Notes under the pieces: model-generated | What the model saw: the letters and a program-made list of their open reading frames with translations, nothing else | Told to the model about the DNA's origin: nothing | Databases searched by the model: none | Program-made: the position numbers and the translations under genes | DNA from: Bacteroidales bacterium UBA2198 | GTDB taxonomy: Bacteria > Bacteroidota > Bacteroidia > Bacteroidales > VadinHA17 | DNA: 12,539 nt | NCBI GenBank assembly: GCA_002328625.1 | Contig: DCVC01000380.1 | Span: 12,643-25,181 of the forward strand | Direction of reading: 5' to 3' | In this document: in pieces, positions 1 through 6,410 of the stretch | Layout of the letters: each line of letters opens with the position of its first letter | How positions within the stretch are numbered: the stretch's first letter is position 1

Positions 1-573
1 GGTTCTCTTAAAAGCAAAGAAATGACCAGCGAGGAGAGAAAAGCTGCTGTAAAAGAATTTGCCCTGAAAAAGGGAATATTGATTGCCGTGTTTGCGGGCG
101 TTATGAGTGCATGTTTCAATTTTGGATTTGAAGCCGGAAAACCCATAGAAAATATTGCCCTGCAACACGGCACAAACCCCCTGTTCCAAAAGAATCCCTC
201 GCTTATTTTTATCCTTCTGGGCGGTTTCATTACCAACCTTTGTTATTGCGGATTCTTAAATATCAGGAATAAATCCTACAAAGACTATTTTTCCGTAACG
301 GGAGGAATACTGTTAAACAATCTGTTCTTTACTTTTCTTGCAGGCCTGCTCTGGTTTCTGCAATTTCATTTTTTTGGAATGGGTTCCAGTAAACTTCCTG
401 CAGGAATGGCAGTTTTCGGATGGAGTATCCTCATGGCATTAAACATAGCAATAGCCAATATATGGGGTATCCTGCTCAGGGAATGGAAAGGAGTTAAAAG
501 CAGGACCATTATTGTGCTTGTAACAGGTATTGTCGTACTTATTCTTTCCACATTCATTGTAAAACTTGGATAA
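1..573 (+). CDS. rhaT: L-rhamnose/H+ symporter RhaT, C-terminal part (5' end off window)
   Basis: Inner-membrane permease of the RhaT family (drug/metabolite transporter superfamily), which imports L-rhamnose with a proton. The frame is open to base 1, so the ATG at 22 is internal and about 190 residues of a usual ~340 are visible. After a short charged loop (TSEERKAAVKEF) come five or so hydrophobic segments, for example the stretches around KGILIAVFAGVMSACFNFG, FILLGGFITNLCYC, GGILLNNLFFTFLAGLLWF, WSILMALNIAIANIWGILL and TIIVLVTGIVVLILSTF, with a stop shortly after the last, as expected for the end of RhaT. The stop is 12 bp before rhaM, so the two are probably cotranscribed, and the following mutarotase and isomerase support the rhamnose assignment. 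Family assignment is from recalled sequence character plus context. A related sugar transporter of the same fold is possible but less likely. Confidence 0.87.
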   Translation, partial: GSLKSKEMTSEERKAAVKEFALKKGILIAVFAGVMSACFNFGFEAGKPIENIALQHGTNPLFQKNPSLIFILLGGFITNLCYCGFLNIRNKSYKDYFSVTGGILLNNLFFTFLAGLLWFLQFHFFGMGSSKLPAGMAVFGWSILMALNIAIANIWGILLREWKGVKSRTIIVLVTGIVVLILSTFIVKLG

Positions 574-585
574 AACATATTTGCT

Positions 586-900
586 ATGAAAAGATTTGGA
601 TTTAAAATGAAGCTCTGTCCCGGCTGCAGAGAAGAGTACAAAAAAAGACATAATGAAATATGGCCCGAACTGGTGGAATTATTAAAGAGCAACGGAATCG
701 GTAACTATTCTATTTTCCTTGATGAAGAAACAAACACGCTCTTTGCATACCAGGAACAGTCTGGAGAAAGCTCGTCACAGGATCTCGGGGCCACTGAAGT
801 AGTAAAAAGATGGTGGAATTATATGGCAGATATTATGGAAACCAACCCTGATAATTCTCCGGTAACAAAACCGCTTGATCCGGTATTTTACATGGAGTAA
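586..900 (+). CDS. rhaM: L-rhamnose mutarotase RhaM
   Basis: Small cytoplasmic enzyme (104 residues, the family's normal length) that interconverts the alpha and beta anomers of L-rhamnose, supplying the form used by the isomerase. It opens with the family-typical MKRFGFKMKL strand, followed by KKRHNEIWPEL. His22 falls at the position of the catalytic His22 described for E. coli RhaM (YiiL), and Tyr41 (GIGNYSIFL) and the Trp76-Trp77 pair (KRWWNYM) also match the described active-site positions. The C-terminal PLDPVFYME ending is typical. The ATG at 586 is chosen because it gives the exact family N terminus. There is no strong Shine-Dalgarno. It lies 12 bp after rhaT and 50 bp before rhaA, inside the rhamnose operon. 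Confidence 0.95.
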   Translation: MKRFGFKMKLCPGCREEYKKRHNEIWPELVELLKSNGIGNYSIFLDEETNTLFAYQEQSGESSSQDLGATEVVKRWWNYMADIMETNPDNSPVTKPLDPVFYME

Positions 901-950
901 AGGTCACATAATAATAAATATACAAAAAAATAAGGATAAAACAAAAAAAG

Positions 951-2216
951 ATGAAAAAAGAACAGATTAAAAGATCATATCAGCTGGCTAAGGAACAGTA
1001 TGCAGAACTTGGAATCGATACAGAAAAAGTCCTTAAGGTGCTGGACCAGATTCAGATAAGTCTTCATTGCTGGCAGACCGATGATGTAGGAGGTTTTGAG
1101 AAGTCCGGTGCCGAACTCGGAGGAGGAGGCATTCAGGTTACGGGTAATTTTCCGGGAAAGGCAAAAACAATAGTTCAGATGAGAGCGGATCTTGACAAAG
1201 TGATGTCGTTGCTCCCGGGAAAACAACGGCTGAATCTGCATGCAATCTATGGCGAGTTTGATGGGAAACTGGTTGATCGCGACAAAATAGAACCAGGACA
1301 TTTCCAGGGGTGGATCAATTGGGCAAAAGAAAGGGGGATCGGACTTGACTTTAACTGTACGTGTTTTTCGCATCCTCTGGCTGATGACGGTTTCACGCTG
1401 TCAAGTAAAAACCCCGGAGTAAGGAAATTCTGGATTGAACACACCAAACGATGCCGTGCCATCGGAGCTGAAATGGGTAAACAGCTCGGTACACCCTCAA
1501 TTCATAATATCTGGATTCCCGACGGATCAAAAGATACCCCTGTTGACAGATACACACTCCGCAGTCTTTTGAAAAAATCGTTGGATGATATTTTTTCAGT
1601 CAAATATCCAAAAAAGTACCTGAAAGATTCCATAGAGAGCAAATTGTTTGGAATTGGCTCTGAATCGATGGTAGTAGGATCGCATGATTTTTATCTTGGC
1701 TATGCTGTTAAGAATAATACAATGATCACTCTCGATAATGGTCATTTCCACCCGACTGAACAGGTCGGTGATAAGATTTCATCAATCCTTCTTTTTGTCG
1801 ATGAGCTGCTGCTGCACCTGACAAGAGGTGTCCGGTGGGATAGCGATCATGTACTGACACTTAACGATGAACTTATCCTCATGGCACAGGAAATAGTAAG
1901 AGCCAAAGCTCTTAACAGAGTAAATATTGGTCTTGATTTCTTTGATGCCAGCCTCAACAGGATAGGAGCATACGTAATAGGTACCAGGTCAGCTCAGATC
2001 GCATTTTTAAATGCTCTGCTCGAACCGGTTGAGTCTCTTAAGAAATTTGAAGAAAAAGGCATGAATTTTGAAAGATTATCCCTGCTTGAACTGATGAAGA
2101 CAAAACCTTTGGGTGCAGTATGGGACTATTATTGCCTTATTAATGGTGTGCCCGTTGGTCATGACTATATTGCTGAAATTGAGAAGTATGAAAAAGAGGT
2201 GCTTTTGAAAAGATAA
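951..2216 (+). CDS. rhaA: L-rhamnose isomerase RhaA
   Basis: Cytoplasmic metal-dependent aldose-ketose isomerase (EC 5.3.1.14) converting L-rhamnose to L-rhamnulose. At 421 residues it is almost the same length as E. coli RhaA (419) and belongs to the RhaA-type family rather than the divergent RhaI types. The signature HCWQTDDVGGFE (39-50) is near the N terminus. The metal site can be followed: Glu229 (SIESKLFGIG), Asp262 (TLDNGHFHPTE), His289 (LLLHLTRGVRWDSDH) and Asp329 (GLDFFDASLNR) match one metal set in order and spacing. His265, Asp297 and Asp299 match the second. It looks intact and functional. The ATG at 951 follows a very A-rich 50-bp leader with only a weak AAGGA-like element. It follows rhaM and is separated from the kinase by 132 bp. 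Confidence 0.96.
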   Translation: MKKEQIKRSYQLAKEQYAELGIDTEKVLKVLDQIQISLHCWQTDDVGGFEKSGAELGGGGIQVTGNFPGKAKTIVQMRADLDKVMSLLPGKQRLNLHAIYGEFDGKLVDRDKIEPGHFQGWINWAKERGIGLDFNCTCFSHPLADDGFTLSSKNPGVRKFWIEHTKRCRAIGAEMGKQLGTPSIHNIWIPDGSKDTPVDRYTLRSLLKKSLDDIFSVKYPKKYLKDSIESKLFGIGSESMVVGSHDFYLGYAVKNNTMITLDNGHFHPTEQVGDKISSILLFVDELLLHLTRGVRWDSDHVLTLNDELILMAQEIVRAKALNRVNIGLDFFDASLNRIGAYVIGTRSAQIAFLNALLEPVESLKKFEEKGMNFERLSLLELMKTKPLGAVWDYYCLINGVPVGHDYIAEIEKYEKEVLLKR

Positions 2217-2348
2217 GATATTACAATTAAAATTATGCATTAACGTTTTATTCCTTGTGGGTTCAGATTATGGAACAGAGTTGAACGGGTGAAGCAGTCG
2301 GGTCGTTGTATGCTGCGATCTTACGACAGGTCAAATGAATAACAACAT
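2217..2348. other. rhaA-rhaB intergenic spacer, two-part composition
   Basis: This is the longest gap in the rhamnose operon. The first ~40 bp are very AT-rich. The following ~77 bp (about 2260-2336) are near 48% G+C, unlike the other intergenic gaps here. It holds a short inverted repeat, GTCGT at 2302-2306 and ACGAC at 2323-2327. I find no open reading frame with a plausible start and no clear Bacteroidota promoter (TAnnTTTG). It could be an internal promoter with a leader, an RNA processing or structured element, or a decayed sequence. Confidence 0.3.
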
Positions 2349-3716
2349 ATGAAAGAAAAAGTCATTGCTGTTTTTGATGTAGGTAAAACCAATAAAAAGA
2401 TTGTACTATTTGATCATAACCTCCACCTTGTTTCAGAGGAAGAAGTGAGGTTTGAGGAGACTCTTGATGATGACGGTTTTGAATGTGATAATATCGGGCA
2501 TATTGAAAAGTGGATAAAAGAGTCTGTGTCTGTCCTGGCCAGATCAAAAAAATATGATGTTACGGCGCTTAATTTTGCGACATATGGCGCAACCCTTGCA
2601 TATCTTGATAAACAGGGAAAAAGGGTAACCCCTGTTTATAATTATCTTAAACCTGTTGATGACAGGATACCGGAAAGACTCTACAGAAGATATGGCGGTC
2701 AGGATGAGTTTTGCAGGAGGACAGCTTCGCCTGCTCTTGGAATGCTAAACTCAGGGATACAGGTATTATGGCTTAAATCGACTAAACCTGAGGTTTTTTC
2801 AAGGGTGAGGCATATTCTTCATTTTCCTCAGTATATATCAAATCTGGTTACAGGAAAAATCCATTCTGAACATACTTCTATTGGATGTCATACTGCAATG
2901 TGGGATTTCGACAATATGAGATACCACTCATGGATCAGCGATGAGGGGATAGAGCTTCCTCAGCCGTCACCGGTAGGCACTCTCAACGAAGTTGTCATTG
3001 AGGGAAAAAAGATGTTGACCGGCGTTGGTATTCACGACAGTTCGGCTTCTCTTGCTCCTTACTTCTCGGGGAAAAAAGGTAAATTTCTCCTTGTATCAAC
3101 AGGAACATGGTGTATAAACATGAATCCTTTCAATAATGAAACATTAACTGCCGAACAGCTTGACAGAGATTGCCTCTGTTATATGAGTGTCAATATGCAG
3201 CCTGTAAAATCATCCAGATTATTTCTTGGTTATATGCATGAAACTGCCGTGAAATTGTTAAACAATCATTTCCGAACCACTGATGATTTTTTCAGGAGTG
3301 TGGATTATGACCACGATTTGATCGATATGTTAAAGAAAAGATACAGTGGTGATAAGAGGGCCTTCTTTAACAGTGGCCCCGGATCGAGAGATTTCAAGGA
3401 CAGGATTGATCTTTATGATTTCAAATCTTTCGACGAGGGCTACCATCAGCTGATGATTGAGCTTGGTGATCTTACAATTGAAGCAATAAAGCTTGTCCTT
3501 GCCGAGAATGACGAAACCGAGAATATTTACATTACCGGAGGTTTTTCAAAAAATAACATCTTTCTTAAATTGTTGGCACAGGCTTTCTCAACAAAAAAAG
3601 TATATACATCTGTTATTAATAATGCTACAGCTCTTGGTGCAGCACTTGTCCTGTTTTCATCGATGAATAAGGTACAACCTGAGCTTGACCTCGGTTTGAA
3701 TGAATGTGCATTATAG
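2349..3716 (+). CDS. rhaB: FGGY-family carbohydrate kinase, probable rhamnulokinase
   Basis: Cytoplasmic sugar kinase of the FGGY family, here most likely phosphorylating L-rhamnulose to L-rhamnulose-1-phosphate with ATP. Visible landmarks are the phosphate-1 loop FDVGKTNKK (9-17), the loop GIHDSSAS with the expected catalytic base Asp230, the phosphate-2 segment STGTW (250-254), the adenosine-motif-like YITGGFSKNN (394-403) and the C-terminal ATALGAAL (426-433). At 455 residues it is shorter than E. coli RhaB (about 489), and the N-terminal FDVGKTNKK differs from the more usual FDxGxSSxR-type loop. It therefore belongs to a divergent FGGY branch, and the substrate is inferred mainly from adjacency to rhaM and rhaA. 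Fuculokinase- or xylulokinase-like activity is the alternative. The ATG at 2349 has almost no Shine-Dalgarno. No aldolase gene follows. Confidence 0.8.
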   Translation: MKEKVIAVFDVGKTNKKIVLFDHNLHLVSEEEVRFEETLDDDGFECDNIGHIEKWIKESVSVLARSKKYDVTALNFATYGATLAYLDKQGKRVTPVYNYLKPVDDRIPERLYRRYGGQDEFCRRTASPALGMLNSGIQVLWLKSTKPEVFSRVRHILHFPQYISNLVTGKIHSEHTSIGCHTAMWDFDNMRYHSWISDEGIELPQPSPVGTLNEVVIEGKKMLTGVGIHDSSASLAPYFSGKKGKFLLVSTGTWCINMNPFNNETLTAEQLDRDCLCYMSVNMQPVKSSRLFLGYMHETAVKLLNNHFRTTDDFFRSVDYDHDLIDMLKKRYSGDKRAFFNSGPGSRDFKDRIDLYDFKSFDEGYHQLMIELGDLTIEAIKLVLAENDETENIYITGGFSKNNIFLKLLAQAFSTKKVYTSVINNATALGAALVLFSSMNKVQPELDLGLNECAL

Positions 3717-3752
3717 AACAAGGCTGCTGCATATCTGATTAAAGTGTTTTTT

Positions 3753-4421
3753 ATGATTAAACGAATCCTTCTGTTTCCACCTCTTTTTCTAATTACATTA
3801 ACTGCATTTTCACAGAAAAAAGATTTTGGGATATGGTACAGTATTGAAGCTGAACACAAAATAATCAAGAAGTTGGAGCTTGATCTGTCAACTGCTGTCA
3901 GGACTTTTAATAAGGCTTCAAAAATTGAAGAGTTTTTTCTTGAAGCCGGATTAGACTACAAATTCAACAAGTATTTTTCGGTTGCCGGCTCATACAGGAT
4001 CACCGAAAATATTGAAGATGATAATTCATACCACCTGAGGCACAAATTTTTTGTTGATGTCAAAGGCTTTCTTCCGTTGGGATATTTCACACTTTCCGGA
4101 AGATTCAGGTTCCAGGAAAGGTATAAAACATATTTCGAGGATGAAGAGGACAAAATCCCTGATGCACACTCAAGATATAGGCTGAGATTGGGTTATGACA
4201 CACCTACCTTCCCGTTAAATCCCTATATATCTGCAGAAATCTTTTGCCCGATGTTCAACAATCCTGTAAGAGTGATTGATAAGAAGTGGTTAACAGCGGG
4301 ACTCGAACTTAAAATAACCAATAGACAATCAGTGGAGGGTGAATATATTTTTATCCGTGATTACCTTCCAAAACTGTCTGATTTGCATCTGATTTCAATT
4401 AATTATAAGATCAAATTTTAA
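3753..4421 (+). CDS. DUF2490-type outer-membrane beta-barrel protein
   Basis: Probable secreted outer-membrane protein of unknown function, 222 residues from the ATG at 3753. The N terminus is a clear signal peptide: Lys-Arg, then a hydrophobic core, then a TAFSQ site. The mature part is a run of amphipathic strands (for example FGIWYSIEAEHKI, KYFSVAGSYRITENI, YFTLSGRFRFQERYKTY, SRYRLRLGYDT) ending in Phe (INYKIKF), as in beta-barrels. The pattern xxxWYSIEAEHKI...LDLSTAVRTFNKAS...EEFFLEAGLDYKF resembles DUF2490 proteins of Bacteroidota. A GTG nine bases earlier (3744) would add MFF, but the ATG gives a normal signal peptide. It starts 36 bp after rhaB and ends 102 bp before the next gene, so it could read through from the rhamnose operon or belong with the downstream group. 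Confidence 0.7.
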   Translation: MIKRILLFPPLFLITLTAFSQKKDFGIWYSIEAEHKIIKKLELDLSTAVRTFNKASKIEEFFLEAGLDYKFNKYFSVAGSYRITENIEDDNSYHLRHKFFVDVKGFLPLGYFTLSGRFRFQERYKTYFEDEEDKIPDAHSRYRLRLGYDTPTFPLNPYISAEIFCPMFNNPVRVIDKKWLTAGLELKITNRQSVEGEYIFIRDYLPKLSDLHLISINYKIKF

Positions 4422-4523
4422 ATTTTAGAAAAAATCTGTAAACCATAGAATATTATTCATACTAAATTGTCTAATAATTGGTTTATCATTAGTGTATTAT
4501 AAAAATCTTAAATTACGTCAGTC
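4422..4523 (+). promoter_or_regulatory. AT-rich gap, likely promoter region for the downstream unit
   Basis: A 102-bp non-coding gap, roughly three quarters A+T or more, lies immediately before four tightly packed genes. TTGGTT at 4478-4483 and TATAAA at 4498-4503 are present, but their spacing (14 bp) is poor for a classical promoter, and no TAnnTTTG element typical of Bacteroidota was found. No convincing terminator hairpin with a U-tract is visible. The promoter call rests on position and composition only. Confidence 0.25.
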
Positions 4524-4931
4524 ATGAAGAAATTGAAAATTTTCTTACTAACAATCATGTTATTGGGCAGTTTCCTGTCTGCGTATTGCCAGAAATCAGG
4601 CTCAAAGGATAAGATTAAAAGCATTATTGTTTTAGAGGAGAAACATGATATGCTGGTAAAAAAACAGTTTAAAGAATCCGAAACTCATTATGACAATAAA
4701 GGAAATATACTGGAAGAGATCACATACAAACAGGGCAAAGTGAACAAGCACTTCAGGTATCAGTACGATCAGGACGGCAATAAAATAAAAGAGGAAAAAT
4801 TTGATCCTTCAGGCAAACTGATTGAGTTTTCTGAATACAAAATTGAAAATGGATTCAGGGTTGAAAAAATAGTATATGATGCCAACAGGAGAATAAAATC
4901 AAGAAAAATTTACCAGTACACAACCTTCTGA
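4524..4931 (+). CDS. Small secreted protein with YD/YwqK-like repeats, unknown function
   Basis: A 135-residue protein with a signal peptide (MKKLKIFLLTIMLLGSF, cleavage around residues 20-23). The cysteine at 22 is preceded by Tyr, so it does not make a good lipobox. The mature part is charged and built of about three repeats of ~25 residues. Key elements are HYDNKGNILEE (55-65), QYDQDGNKIKEEKFDPSGKL (80-99), then VYDANRRIKSRKIYQY (117-132). The YDxxGNxxxE pattern resembles RHS/YD repeats and MORN/YwqK-type antitoxin repeats that form beta-hairpins; I cannot assign a named family. It probably acts in the periplasm or at the outer membrane. Its TGA is two bases before the ATG of the polyphosphate polymerase gene, which implies translational coupling and a shared function or at least shared expression. 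Confidence 0.75.
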   Translation: MKKLKIFLLTIMLLGSFLSAYCQKSGSKDKIKSIIVLEEKHDMLVKKQFKESETHYDNKGNILEEITYKQGKVNKHFRYQYDQDGNKIKEEKFDPSGKLIEFSEYKIENGFRVEKIVYDANRRIKSRKIYQYTTF

Positions 4932-4933
4932 TA

Positions 4934-5716
4934 ATGAAGCCCCCTGAAATTAAAGAAATACTTGATTCATTTGTGCCTTTTGATCTTGATGAGATGGGTA
5001 ATGCCCGGCTTATGGACCGGATAGATACAAAGTATGTTCTTTCAGTCAGGAGAATCCCCGATTTACTCACATTGATGGATGGACAATACAGGATCCTGGA
5101 GATAAACAGTATGAGAATCTTTCCTTATCTGACCACATATCTTGATTCTGATGATTATATTTTTTTCAATCAACATGTTACAGGGAAACTGGAAAGAAAC
5201 AAAGTCCGTTACAGAAAATATGAAACCACAGGCAAAACCTTTCTGGAAATAAAAAAGCGGACAAATAAATACAGGACTATAAAATGGAGGATCAGGGATA
5301 ATCTGCCGGAGAATGGTTTGAATGACAGGGCAATTGAGTTTATACAGGAACATTTGCCATACGATCCGCTGGTTCTTGGTCAGGTTCTGAAAAATAGTTT
5401 TAGCAGGATAACGTTTGCAGGTTTGGATTTTACTGAACGGATCACTATTGATCTTAATCTATCATACTCAGAACCTTATGGAACAGTGGCCGGAATTCCA
5501 TTCTTAGCTGTTGTTGAACAAAAAAAGAAGGGTATGTCCCTCGGCACACCTTTTAACACATTAATCAAAAAACTATCGGTTCATCCGACGGGATTCAGCA
5601 AATATTGCATGGGGACAGCCTTGCTTTACGACCTGCCCCGGAAGAATATTCTTAAGTCGAAAATGCTACTAATCAATAAAATTGAAAATGAATACAATAG
5701 ATCTGTTAGCGACTGA
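4934..5716 (+). CDS. VTC-domain polyphosphate polymerase-like protein
   Basis: Predicted cytoplasmic enzyme of 260 residues matching the VTC domain (tunnel-fold, CYTH/triphosphate tunnel superfamily) known from yeast Vtc4, which makes polyphosphate from ATP. The charged tunnel residues appear in order: RIDTKYVL with Lys33, the strand TTYLDSDD (67-74), RNKVRYRKY with Arg88, Lys90, Arg92 and Arg94, FLEIKKR with Glu105 and Lys107, ERITIDLNL (168-176), the metal-binding-type VVEQKKKG with Glu195, and FSKYCMG with Ser222-Lys223, the likely counterparts of yeast Ser457-Lys458. Polymerase activity in a bacterial homologue is inferred from the family. The gene is two bases after the repeat-protein stop and overlaps the DUF4956 start by 29 nt, so the trio is translationally linked. 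There is no SPX domain. Confidence 0.88.
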   Translation: MKPPEIKEILDSFVPFDLDEMGNARLMDRIDTKYVLSVRRIPDLLTLMDGQYRILEINSMRIFPYLTTYLDSDDYIFFNQHVTGKLERNKVRYRKYETTGKTFLEIKKRTNKYRTIKWRIRDNLPENGLNDRAIEFIQEHLPYDPLVLGQVLKNSFSRITFAGLDFTERITIDLNLSYSEPYGTVAGIPFLAVVEQKKKGMSLGTPFNTLIKKLSVHPTGFSKYCMGTALLYDLPRKNILKSKMLLINKIENEYNRSVSD

Positions 5717-6383
5717 TATTGTGAAAATTGCCGGAATAAAGATCATTGATGTCCCGAATTTCCTGGAATTTGTCCTCAGGTTTACACTTAATACTGCCGT
5801 CATTCTGATACTCATCAGATGGCTTTATTATACAACCACAAAGCGAAAAGACTACCTTTTCACATATATTCTTATTGCAAGTATCGTTTTTCTTCTCTGC
5901 TTTCTTCTTGAGAGTGTAAAGCTCCAGATAGGATTCGCATTGGGTCTGTTTGCCATTTTCGGGATAATACGTTATCGTACCAATTCCATACCTATCAAAG
6001 AGATGACTTACCTGTTCCTGGTAATCGGAGTATCTGTCATTAATGCACTTACAAGTACTAATTCAAGCCTGGCAGATCTTCTTTTCACGAATGCAGTGAT
6101 TGTCTTCATAACCTTCGGCCTTGAGAAACTATGGCTTTTAAAGCATGAATCATCAAAGACCATTATTTATGAGAAGATTAATCTGATAAAGCCCGACAAA
6201 TATGAGGAATTGTTAAACGACCTTCGCGAGAGAACCGGGATCAGAAAGATAAACAGGGTGGAAACCGGGAAAATTGACTTCCTCAGAGACACCTGTGAAA
6301 TAACGATATTCTACTATGTCGCTCAGCCAGAAAGTAACCCTCCTGAAGATAACGATAAGAACGATAACGACGATGATGAGTAG
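5688..6383 (+). CDS. DUF4956 membrane protein, partner of the VTC polymerase
   Basis: Integral inner-membrane protein of 231 residues. Hydrophobic segments lie around residues 25-47, 56-75, 82-94, 105-121 and 128-147, followed by a soluble C-terminal domain (150-215). The motif GLFAIFGIIRYRT...IPIKEMTYLF (86-110), with conserved Arg95 and Arg97, is characteristic of DUF4956. Members of this family repeatedly sit next to VTC polymerases in bacteria; their function is unknown, and roles in polyphosphate handling or export are speculation. The last 16 residues are almost all Asp, Glu and Asn, encoded by a GATAACGA-type repeated tract. The ATG at 5688 is preferred over an in-frame TTG at 5682; it lies inside the 3' end of the polymerase gene (29-nt overlap). 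Confidence 0.88.
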   Translation: MNTIDLLATDIVKIAGIKIIDVPNFLEFVLRFTLNTAVILILIRWLYYTTTKRKDYLFTYILIASIVFLLCFLLESVKLQIGFALGLFAIFGIIRYRTNSIPIKEMTYLFLVIGVSVINALTSTNSSLADLLFTNAVIVFITFGLEKLWLLKHESSKTIIYEKINLIKPDKYEELLNDLRERTGIRKINRVETGKIDFLRDTCEITIFYYVAQPESNPPEDNDKNDNDDDE

Positions 6384-6410
6384 CATTAAACTTATATATA
6401 AGGAATTACA

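Noticed and set aside
366..692. Open frame of 108 codons on the minus strand across the rhaT-rhaM junction
   Set aside because: Antisense to two conserved genes, with no plausible protein character.
975..1373. Open frame of 132 codons on the minus strand inside rhaA
   Set aside because: Antisense to a well-supported isomerase, no recognisable protein family; a shadow frame.
2302..2327. GTCGT/ACGAC stem between rhaA and rhaB as a terminator
   Set aside because: Five pairs with a 16-base loop and no T-run; insufficient on its own.
3744..3752. GTG start giving three extra residues to the DUF2490 protein
   Set aside because: The ATG at 3753 gives a standard signal peptide with the charged residues at the N terminus.
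3527..3868. Open frame of 113 codons on the minus strand at the rhaB-DUF2490 junction
   Set aside because: Overlaps the conserved C terminus of the kinase and the signal peptide of the next gene; no family resemblance.
4478..4503. Classical -35/-10 promoter TTGGTT to TATAAA
   Set aside because: Spacing of 14 bp is too short and Bacteroidota use a different consensus; kept only as a general promoter region.
5682..5687. TTG start for the DUF4956 gene
   Set aside because: The ATG two codons later is the simpler start and the difference is only two residues.
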